Assembly (NCBI GenBank): GCA_029565815.1
Contig: JAKQNL010000161.1
Coordinates: 1-5,384, forward strand
DNA from: Spirochaetota bacterium
Lineage (GTDB): Bacteria > Spirochaetota > Spirochaetia > Treponematales > UBA12059
Direction: 5' to 3'
Length of the DNA stretch: 5,384 nucleotides
Numbering within the stretch: position 1 is the stretch's first letter; each line of letters starts with the position of its first letter. Positions 1 to 5,384 of this stretch are shown here, piece by piece. Both the position numbers and the translations under genes were made by a program. Under the pieces are notes generated by a model, which was not told where the DNA came from, ran no database searches, and saw only the letters and a program-made list of their open reading frames with translations.

Positions 1-2
1 TA

Positions 3-818
3 TCACAGCTATACGCGATGATAGAAAAGCAGGCTGACGGCGTCGCGACATCCTCATCATCCATCGAAGAAATGGTAGCAAACATACAGTCGGTTACCGC
101 GAACATAGAGCGCATGGGCAGCTACTACGAAAAGCTGCTTACCAAGTCGGACACCGGCCGCTCGGCCATATCCACGGTGGTTACCCAGGTTAAAGACATA
201 GACGGACAGTCGGCTTCCCTGCAAGAAGCAAACACCCTTATTGCGGGCATTGCAAGCCAGACAAACCTGTTGGCCATGAACGCGGCCATAGAGGCAGCCC
301 ATGCTGGCGAGGCCGGTCAGGGCTTTGCGGTGGTTGCGGACGAAATACGCAAGCTAGCGGAAAACGCTGCCTTACACTCCAAGACCATTAGCCAAAGCAT
401 CAAATCCATACGCAAGCTGATAGCGGCCGTGGTGGAAAGCTCCGCAACCAGCGCCGGTACCTACGAGGAGATTCTGGAGCAGATACAGGTTCTGTCGCGC
501 CTGGAAGAAGAAGTGAAGTACGCGATGCAGGAGCAAAGCGCCGGCTCCGTGCAGATTCTGGAATCACTGTCCGGAATAAACTCGGTAACCACCGACGTTC
601 GCCAGTCCGCCCAGGAAATGCAGGACGGATCCAACACGGTGCTTCTGGAAATGCGCAGGCTCCTACAGCTTGCAGGCGAGCTGGAAAACGGCATGGTGGA
701 AATGGCAGCCGGTGCCGACGAGATACAGCGGGCGGCTCACGACACCAACGACATGTCATCGGAGGCTTCCCGCAGCGTAAGCCAGCTCTTGGCAGAAACG
801 GGAAAATTCAAAACCTGA
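3..818 (+). CDS. Methyl-accepting chemotaxis protein, C-terminal signalling domain (5' end outside window)
   Basis: This is the cytoplasmic signalling half of a chemoreceptor, which controls the CheA kinase through CheW. The frame is already open at position 3 (residues SQLYA come before the first ATG at 18), so that ATG is most likely internal and the sensor, membrane and HAMP parts lie upstream. Numbering from the ATG, the near-invariant hairpin tip spans about residues 76-115, with the core NLLAMNAAIEAAHAGEAGQG followed by FAVVADEIRKLAE. The flanking arms (about 1-75 and 116-260) are Ala/Ser/Glu/Gln-rich, as expected for the long antiparallel coiled coil that carries methylation sites. The protein ends in KFKT, with no NWETF-like pentapeptide for tethering CheR or CheB. 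It ends 24 bp before a strong terminator and converges on leuS. The family call is very safe; the ligand cannot be inferred. The style resembles spirochaete receptors (inference). Confidence 0.96.
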   Translation, partial: SQLYAMIEKQADGVATSSSSIEEMVANIQSVTANIERMGSYYEKLLTKSDTGRSAISTVVTQVKDIDGQSASLQEANTLIAGIASQTNLLAMNAAIEAAHAGEAGQGFAVVADEIRKLAENAALHSKTISQSIKSIRKLIAAVVESSATSAGTYEEILEQIQVLSRLEEEVKYAMQEQSAGSVQILESLSGINSVTTDVRQSAQEMQDGSNTVLLEMRRLLQLAGELENGMVEMAAGADEIQRAAHDTNDMSSEASRSVSQLLAETGKFKT

Positions 819-842
819 TGGCACCCAGCCGTGCAGAAAACA

Positions 843-869
843 GCCGCCCTTTTGGGCGGCCGTTTTTTT
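843..869 (+). terminator. Rho-independent terminator between convergent MCP and leuS genes, probably bidirectional
   Basis: A perfect 7-bp GC-only stem (GCCGCCC at 843-849, GGGCGGC at 854-860) closes a TTTT loop and is followed by a run of seven T (863-869). It lies 24 bp after the chemoreceptor stop codon, so it should end that transcript. Read on the - strand, the same stem has an AAAA loop and is followed by TGTTTTC, a weaker U-tract. It starts about 21 bp beyond the leuS stop, so it can plausibly terminate leuS as well. The + direction is clear from the sequence; the - direction is an inference. Confidence 0.93.
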
Positions 870-881
870 AAGCGCTATGGT

Positions 882-3329
882 TTACTCGGCCTTGACCACG
901 AAATTGACAAGCTTGCCGGGGACCACAACCGTCTTGAGCGCGGTGGTTCCTGCAAGATAGGGTTGCACCTTAGCCAAGCCACGCGCGGTGCTTTCCAACT
1001 GCTCTTTAGCCATTCCTTTTGCCGCCTTAAAATCGGCGCGCAACTTTCCGTTAACCTGCACAACTATCGTATCTTCTTCGTCCTGGCACAGCGCTTCGTC
1101 ATAAGCGGGCCAGGAGGCGCGCATCAATCCATCCTTGTGGCCTAGCTTTTCCCACAGCTCCTCGGCCAAATGCGGCGCGTACGGGCCAAGCATGAGCACG
1201 AGCGGCTCGAACAAAGATCGCGGTACGGATTCCAGCTTTGCTAGCGCTGTGCTGTACACCATCATCTGCGCGATGGCTGTGTTGTAGTTCATGCTGCCGG
1301 TGTCCGCGCTTACCTTCTTCACGGTCTTGTGTAGGAGCCGCTCTAGCTCACGGTCGGCCGGCGCGCCTTCCGTTACGGGCTTTTCGCCCAGCGCCCAGCA
1401 GCGTTCCAAAAAGCGCACCACGCCGGTAAGGCCTGCGGTGGTCCAGGGTTTTTCCGCTTCGATGGGTCCCATGAACATGATAAATACTCGCAGGGCGTCC
1501 GCGCCTTCGGATGCGACATAATCGTCGGGATTAACCGTGTTGCCGCGGCTCTTGGACATGCGCTGGCCGTCCTCGCCCAGTATCTGTCCCTGGTTTACCA
1601 AGCGGGAAAAGGGTTCGGATGTGCTGACCAGGCCTAGGTCAAAAAGCACCTTGTGCCAGAATCGAGCGTACAACAGGTGCAAAACGGCGTGCTCGGTACC
1701 GCCAACATACAGGTCTACCGGCATCCAGTAATCCACCGCGGACTTGCTTGCAAACGCTTCCGTGTTGCGTGGATCCAGGTAGCGCAGATAGTACCAGCAG
1801 GAACCCGCCCACTGGGGCATGGTATTGGTCTCGCGACGGGCAGGACCGCCACAGCGTGGGCAGCTTGTATTGACCCACGCATCGATAGTTGCAAGCGGGC
1901 TTTCGCCGGTGCCCGACGGCAGATAGCTTTGCACATCCGGCAGCATAACGGGCAGCTGGCTTTCCGGCACCGGAACCACGCCGCACTTTTCGCAGTGCAC
2001 CAGGGGCATGGGCTCGCCCCAGTAACGCTGCCGGCTAAACAGCCAGTCGCGCAGCTTGTAGTTAACGGTAGGCTCGCCGAGCCCTCGCTCCTTAAGCCAG
2101 GCGCCTATCACGGTTTTGAACGCAGCTGTTGGCGTTCCGTTCCATTGCCCGGAATTTACTGCTATGCCCTCGCCTGCAAAACATTCGTCCGGGTCTCCGC
2201 ATGCGCCGAGCCTGGCTTCCGGGCTGCCCTGGCGAGCAACAACCTGGATGATGGGAAGACCGAACTTTTGTGCGAATGCCCAATCGCGCTCGTCGTGGGC
2301 GGGCACGGCCATAATGGCACCGGTACCGTAGCTTGCTAGTACGTAATCGGATACCCACACGGGAACCTTGCGTCCGTTTGCCGGATTGATCGCATAGGCT
2401 CCGGTGAATACGCCGGTTTTATCTTTTGCAAGATCCGTACGCTCCAGGTCGCTTTTTTTTGCGGCGCTGTCCACATATGCAGCGACGGCGTCTTTTTGCG
2501 CTGCGCTTGCTATGGCTTGCACCAGGGGGTGTTCGGGGGCAAGCACCAGGTAGGTTGCGCCAAACAAGGTATCCGGCCTGGTGGTAAACACTTCCACGGA
2601 TTCGCTGCGGCCGTCCAGCACAAAGCGAACGCTTGCCCCTTCGCTGCGGCCTATCCAGTTGCGCTGCATCTGCTTGATGGATTCCGGCCAGTTTACCTGG
2701 TCGATATCGGACAGCAAGCGGTCGGCATACGCGGTGATCTTGAGCACCCACTGGCGTAGTTTTTTTCTGGTAACTTTTGCGTGGCAGCGCTCGCACTCGC
2801 CGTCTATTACTTCTTCGTTCGCAAGACCAGTCTTGCACGATGGGCACCAGTTGATAGGCTTATCCGACTCGTACGCCAGGCCGCGCTGGTATAGCTTAAG
2901 GAATATCCACTGGGTCCATTTGTAGTAGGCCGCATCGGTGGTTGCCAGCTCCCTATCCCAGTCGTACAAAAAGCCCATGGCCTTCATCTGCTCCCGGTAT
3001 CGGTCCACATTCTGTTTGGTGGTTACCGACGGGTGCGTTCCCATTTTTATTGCAAAGTTTTCCGCGGGCAGGCCAAAGGCATCAAAGCCCATGGGGTGAA
3101 GCACGTTAAAGCCGTTCATGCGCAGGTAACGGCTGTAGATATCCGTGATGGTATAATTTTCCACGTGCCCGGCATGCAAACCGGAACCCGAGGGAAAGGG
3201 AAACATGTCCAGCACGTAGGCGCGCTTTTCCTTGGGGAAAGCCGGGTCTTCCACTACGCGGTACGCTTTGTCGGCATCCCAGCGGGCCTGCCATTTTTTT
3301 TCGATCTCGGTGAACGGATATTTGGCCAT
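882..3329 (-). CDS. leuS: Leucyl-tRNA synthetase
   Basis: Class I aminoacyl-tRNA synthetase that charges tRNA-Leu with leucine in the cytoplasm and hydrolyses mischarged products. The protein is 815 aa. The HIGH-type motif is HAGH at 52-55, followed by the LeuRS signature GFDAFGLPAEN at 81-91. A zinc-type cluster lies at C162/C165 and C179/C182, and a second at C446/C449 and C490/C493. The CP1 editing domain shows the threonine-rich TTRPDT (249-254) and HDERD (345-349), whose last Asp matches the conserved editing aspartate. The KMSKS loop is RMSKS at 590-594. The last 60 or so residues form the usual C-terminal tRNA-contacting domain. The leucine-specific insertion found just before KMSKS in E. 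coli is absent, which explains the shorter length. The frame stays open 38 codons further upstream to a TTG at 3443. I chose the ATG at 3329 because it has GGAG six bases upstream and gives the typical MAKY...EIEKKWQ start. Stop is TAA. Confidence 0.98.
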   Translation of the reverse strand: MAKYPFTEIEKKWQARWDADKAYRVVEDPAFPKEKRAYVLDMFPFPSGSGLHAGHVENYTITDIYSRYLRMNGFNVLHPMGFDAFGLPAENFAIKMGTHPSVTTKQNVDRYREQMKAMGFLYDWDRELATTDAAYYKWTQWIFLKLYQRGLAYESDKPINWCPSCKTGLANEEVIDGECERCHAKVTRKKLRQWVLKITAYADRLLSDIDQVNWPESIKQMQRNWIGRSEGASVRFVLDGRSESVEVFTTRPDTLFGATYLVLAPEHPLVQAIASAAQKDAVAAYVDSAAKKSDLERTDLAKDKTGVFTGAYAINPANGRKVPVWVSDYVLASYGTGAIMAVPAHDERDWAFAQKFGLPIIQVVARQGSPEARLGACGDPDECFAGEGIAVNSGQWNGTPTAAFKTVIGAWLKERGLGEPTVNYKLRDWLFSRQRYWGEPMPLVHCEKCGVVPVPESQLPVMLPDVQSYLPSGTGESPLATIDAWVNTSCPRCGGPARRETNTMPQWAGSCWYYLRYLDPRNTEAFASKSAVDYWMPVDLYVGGTEHAVLHLLYARFWHKVLFDLGLVSTSEPFSRLVNQGQILGEDGQRMSKSRGNTVNPDDYVASEGADALRVFIMFMGPIEAEKPWTTAGLTGVVRFLERCWALGEKPVTEGAPADRELERLLHKTVKKVSADTGSMNYNTAIAQMMVYSTALAKLESVPRSLFEPLVLMLGPYAPHLAEELWEKLGHKDGLMRASWPAYDEALCQDEEDTIVVQVNGKLRADFKAAKGMAKEQLESTARGLAKVQPYLAGTTALKTVVVPGKLVNFVVKAE

Positions 3330-3335
3330 AACGAA

Positions 3336-3340
3336 CTCCG
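3336..3340 (-). promoter_or_regulatory. Ribosome binding site that fixes the leuS start
   Basis: On the - strand this reads CGGAG, followed by six bases (TTCGTT) and then the ATG at 3329. This spacing is near ideal. No comparable purine-rich site was seen in front of the in-frame TTG at 3443, so the site decides in favour of the 815-residue protein over an 853-residue one. Confidence 0.8.
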
Positions 3341-3398
3341 CTTGTCGGATAGGCGCCTGTTCTAGCCGCCAGGCGGCCAGAAAATGCCGCACGCCTTC

Positions 3399-3428
3399 AT
3401 AGTAGCAGAGCGCTTGCACGGTGGACAA
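3399..3428 (-). promoter_or_regulatory. Weak sigma-70-like promoter candidate for leuS
   Basis: On the - strand, TTGTCC (3423-3428) and TACTAT (3399-3404) are 18 bp apart and each matches the consensus hexamers at 4 of 6 positions. Transcription would begin near 3392 and leave a leader of about 60 nt before the ATG. Matches this weak arise by chance, so this is only the best candidate seen in the gap. Confidence 0.22.
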
Positions 3429-3445
3429 GCCACAGGCGGCCAAAC

Positions 3446-3474
3446 TTGCCTAGTTCATGTATTTACGCGATATT
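3446..3474 (+). promoter_or_regulatory. Weak sigma-70-like promoter candidate for the pirin/FAD operon
   Basis: TTGCCT (3446-3451) and GATATT (3469-3474) are 17 bp apart, each with 4 of 6 consensus matches, and lie in the most AT-rich part of the gap. A start near 3481 would give a leader of about 28 nt, including the ribosome binding site. The position is sensible but the match is weak. Confidence 0.25.
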
Positions 3475-3498
3475 GAATTGAGCTTCGAAGATAGCGCC

Positions 3499-3504
3499 GG
3501 GAGG
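3499..3504 (+). promoter_or_regulatory. Strong ribosome binding site of the pirin gene
   Basis: GGGAGG lies four bases before the ATG at 3509. It is a strong, slightly close Shine-Dalgarno sequence. It supports this start over the earlier ATG at 3457, which opens a different frame that is not pirin. Confidence 0.85.
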
Positions 3505-3508
3505 ATAC

Positions 3509-4369
3509 ATGGCAACGAGAAACGAAGAACTGGTCATATACGGCAAAACCGCTTACGACGGAGCAGGCGTCCGGCTCAAGCGGATTTTTTCCAGAGACGA
3601 GGCCGAGCGCTTCGATCCATTCCTTCTTCTGGACGCCTTCGGTTCGGACGATCCTTCGGAATACCTGCCGGGCTTCCCCATGCATCCCCACCGAGGTATA
3701 GAAACTGTAACCTACCTGCTTAAAGGCACGGTGCGCCACGCGGACTCGCTGGGCAACGCCGGTACCATAGGGCCTGGCGACCTGCAGTGGATGAGCGCCG
3801 GCAGCGGCATCATCCATGAGGAAATGCCGCAGGAATCGCAGTCCGGAGTTCTTGGTTTACAGCTGTGGGTCAACCTTGCGGCAGCAAACAAGATGCGTCC
3901 TCCCGCATACCGGGATGTAAGCGCGAACAGCGTTCCGAGCATTACGGTTGAAGGCGGAACGGTAAAGGTACTTGCGGGCACTTGGGGCGCGGGCCAGGTA
4001 CGCGGGCCTGTAGAAGATGTCGCCGGGGACCCGGTGTACCTAGACATACACCTACAGCCAAGCGCTTGTATAAGCATCGATGCGCCAGCGGGCCGCACCG
4101 TGTTATCATACATTATCGAAGGATCACTGTATTCCGGCCAAGCTCCAGAGAGCCAGAGTAAACTGCGCGCAGCCAGTGCATGTATCCTGTATGGCCAGGG
4201 CAACCAGCTCACCCTGTGCGCAGGGCCAGAGGGCGCACGCTTCATTATTGCGCACGCACCGCCGCTCAAAGAAAGCATAGCCTGGGGCGGACCCATAGTC
4301 ATGAACACAAGGGCGGAACTGGAAACCGCATTCCGCGAGCTTGATGAAGGCACCTTCATAAAGCATTAA
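3509..4369 (+). CDS. Pirin family protein (bicupin metalloprotein)
   Basis: A 286-residue cytoplasmic protein with two cupin barrels, the usual length for bacterial pirins. The N-terminal barrel carries the metal ligands of the family: H59 and H61 in MHPHRGIETVTY, and H103 and E105 in GSGIIHEEMP. They match H56, H58, H101 and E103 of human pirin, so Fe(II) binding is likely. The N-terminal part also has the typical segment FDPFLLLDAFG (35-45). The second barrel (about 150-270) is more diverged and shows no clear second metal site, and the protein ends in the family-like GTFIKH. Some pirins have quercetin 2,3-dioxygenase activity and others act as redox-sensitive regulators; the substrate here cannot be told from sequence. 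It is the first gene of a likely two-gene unit, with a FAD-dependent dehydrogenase 29 bp downstream and no terminator between. The family assignment is firm and the function open. Confidence 0.95.
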   Translation: MATRNEELVIYGKTAYDGAGVRLKRIFSRDEAERFDPFLLLDAFGSDDPSEYLPGFPMHPHRGIETVTYLLKGTVRHADSLGNAGTIGPGDLQWMSAGSGIIHEEMPQESQSGVLGLQLWVNLAAANKMRPPAYRDVSANSVPSITVEGGTVKVLAGTWGAGQVRGPVEDVAGDPVYLDIHLQPSACISIDAPAGRTVLSYIIEGSLYSGQAPESQSKLRAASACILYGQGNQLTLCAGPEGARFIIAHAPPLKESIAWGGPIVMNTRAELETAFRELDEGTFIKH

Positions 4370-4387
4370 CAGTAGATGCTCAAAAAC

Positions 4388-4391
4388 AGGA
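4388..4391 (+). promoter_or_regulatory. Ribosome binding site of the FAD-dependent dehydrogenase gene
   Basis: AGGA followed by seven bases and the ATG at 4399 gives good spacing. It sits within the 29-bp gap after the pirin stop, which has no hairpin or T-run, so the downstream gene is probably translated from the same transcript. Confidence 0.7.
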
Positions 4392-4398
4392 TCAATTG

Positions 4399-5384
4399 AT
4401 GGGCTATAAAGAGATAGAGCTGCGCGTTCCGATAGCGCACGGCGAAGAAGGCATACGCTCCCAGGCCCTGCACAGCGCCGGTGTAAAAACCGGCAGCGTT
4501 ACCGTGCTCAGAAAAAGCCTGGATAGCCGGCATAAGCACGACATACGCTGGCAGGTGCTTGTGGGCGTTTCTTCGCCGGAGCTGCAAAGCGGCACGGAGC
4601 CGCCTGTGCCCAGCATCGAACCGGAATACAAAAAACGGGATACGCATGTGCTGGTCATAGGCACTGGCCCTGCCGGCATTTTCGCTGCCGACCGCCTTGC
4701 GCGCTCTGGCTTCCGGGTAAGCGTTTTGGAGCGAGGGCCGATGGTGGAAGCCCGCAAGCAGGCCATAGCGTCGTTTGAATCGGGCGGCTCTTTCCCGGCA
4801 TCCGCAAACTATTGCTTTGGCGAAGGTGGAGCCGGCACTTTCTCCGACGGCAAGCTTAGTTCCAGAACCAAGGGCATACAGCCAAAACGTGACTACGTGT
4901 TCCATCGCTTGGTGGAAGCCGGAGCTCCGGCCGAAATACAGGCCATGACCCACCCGCACGTGGGTAGCGATAATTTATTTACGATTACGCAGAAGCTACG
5001 CACGATGCTACAGGAGCGCGGCGTGCGTTTCATGTTCGGCCAGGCGGCCACCGCATTCCACAGCAAGGGCGGTACAATTACCGCCGTGGAAACGCCGCAA
5101 GGCCCAGTGGAGGCCGACTACGTGCTGGTCGCCTGCGGTCACTCGGCCCATGACACCCAGCGCGCGCTCATGGCAGCCGGGGTACGGTATCAGGTAAAAG
5201 ATTTTGCCATAGGCTTTAGGGCGGAGCACCCGCAGGAGTTGATCAACAGAGCCCAGTGGGGCAAACCGAGCCTACCGGGCGTTAAAGCCGCGGAATACCG
5301 GCTTGCATGCCAGGCAGACGGACAGGGCGTATACTCATTTTGCATGTGCCCGGGCGGTACGGTGGTGGCGGCCACGTCGGAGCC
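4399..5384 (+). CDS. FAD-dependent dehydrogenase of the COG2509 type (3' end outside window)
   Basis: The reading frame is open from the ATG at 4399 to the window edge (328 codons plus two bases). The family usually runs to roughly 450-550 aa, so around a third is missing. Residues 1-80 form the family's small N-terminal domain, with the recognisable RKSLDSRHK stretch near 38. A Rossmann dinucleotide-binding fold follows: VLVIGTGPAGIFAA at 84-97, with E111 at the end of the second strand where the FAD ribose is bound. The family signature FGEGGAGTFSDGKL spans 140-153. GHSAHDT (247-253), FAIGFRAEHP and the cysteine motif FCMCPGG (314-320) follow, all as expected. The members are annotated as flavoproteins, with no settled substrate that I know of. 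The gene lies just behind the pirin gene, which hints at a shared redox role (inference). The family call is strong; the reaction is unknown. Confidence 0.93.
   Translation, partial: MGYKEIELRVPIAHGEEGIRSQALHSAGVKTGSVTVLRKSLDSRHKHDIRWQVLVGVSSPELQSGTEPPVPSIEPEYKKRDTHVLVIGTGPAGIFAADRLARSGFRVSVLERGPMVEARKQAIASFESGGSFPASANYCFGEGGAGTFSDGKLSSRTKGIQPKRDYVFHRLVEAGAPAEIQAMTHPHVGSDNLFTITQKLRTMLQERGVRFMFGQAATAFHSKGGTITAVETPQGPVEADYVLVACGHSAHDTQRALMAAGVRYQVKDFAIGFRAEHPQELINRAQWGKPSLPGVKAAEYRLACQADGQGVYSFCMCPGGTVVAATSE

Larger units (their letters stand above)
3330..3508. other. Divergent intergenic region between leuS and the pirin gene
   Basis: These 179 bp separate two genes transcribed away from each other, so both promoters should lie here. 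The half near leuS is GC-rich and includes a small hairpin (GCCGC / GCGGC around a CAG loop, 3366-3378) that would sit in the leuS leader. The half near the pirin gene is more AT-rich (about 3452-3480), as expected around a + strand promoter. The 10-mer CAGGCGGCCA occurs at 3370-3379 and again at 3433-3442, but also inside a coding region at 5041-5050, so it is not a convincing operator. I found no T-box specifier or anti-terminator consensus and no leucine-rich leader peptide. Confidence 0.7.

Noticed and set aside
831..1145. A 104-codon + strand frame starting at the terminator and running into the 3' part of leuS
   Set aside because: It would begin in the terminator stem region, is antisense to the conserved LeuRS C-terminal domain, and has no recognisable domain.
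1653..2339. A 228-codon open frame on the + strand inside leuS
   Set aside because: It lies wholly antisense to the conserved, motif-rich LeuRS sequence, and its translation shows no family motif or proper domain pattern. Long antisense frames are common opposite GC-rich genes.
3362..3400. A 12-residue ATG-to-TAG leader peptide (MKACGIFWPPGG) upstream of leuS on the - strand
   Set aside because: It has no Shine-Dalgarno sequence, no leucine codons that would link it to leuS control, and overlaps the candidate -10 element. It is most likely chance.
3370..3442. Direct repeat CAGGCGGCCA at 3370-3379 and 3433-3442, 63 bp apart, as a possible operator pair
   Set aside because: The same 10-mer also occurs inside the FAD gene at 5041-5050, where it simply encodes Gln-Ala-Ala, so two copies in this GC-rich gap are not compelling.
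3712..4359. A 215-codon open frame on the - strand opposite the pirin gene
   Set aside because: It is antisense to a clearly recognised pirin with intact metal ligands, is rich in Ser/Pro/Arg as shadow frames usually are, and shows no recognisable domain.
4366..4959. A 197-codon open frame on the - strand opposite the FAD-dependent dehydrogenase gene
   Set aside because: The + strand frame carries the GTGPAG and GEGGAGTFSDGK signatures and is open to the window edge. The opposite frame has none and is a shadow.

Overview
This 5.4 kb window looks like an ordinary piece of a bacterial chromosome. It is GC-rich (my rough estimate is mid-50s percent G+C) and densely coded. The gene styles suggest a spirochaete of the Treponema group. 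The grounds are the wording of the chemoreceptor signalling domain and its KFK-type C-terminus, and a compact LeuRS with no leucine-specific insertion. This assignment is an inference from remembered family patterns, not a search result, and I hold it at about 0.5.

Layout from left to right. (1) Positions 3-818, + strand: the C-terminal signalling part of a methyl-accepting chemotaxis protein whose start lies outside the window. (2) Positions 843-869: a strong rho-independent terminator in the short gap between two convergent genes, probably working in both directions. (3) Positions 882-3329, - strand: a complete leucyl-tRNA synthetase gene (leuS) with catalytic, editing, zinc and C-terminal tRNA-binding parts all intact. 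(4) Positions 3330-3508: a 179-bp divergent intergenic region with two weak promoter candidates and two good ribosome binding sites. (5) Positions 3509-4369, + strand: a complete pirin-family bicupin with an intact His-His-His-Glu metal site. (6) From 4399 to the window end, + strand: the first 328 codons of a FAD-dependent dehydrogenase of the uncharacterised COG2509 type, 29 bp after the pirin gene and probably in the same operon.

The genes do three separate jobs: chemotaxis signalling, translation, and a possible redox pair (pirin plus flavoprotein). I see no mobile element, CRISPR array, RNA gene or clear sign of horizontal transfer. I did not find a convincing undescribed system. The most worthwhile item is the pirin/flavoprotein pair, because neither bacterial family has a well-settled physiological role. 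Secondary curiosities are the heavy use of the ATA isoleucine codon on the + strand and three A7-A8 runs inside leuS.
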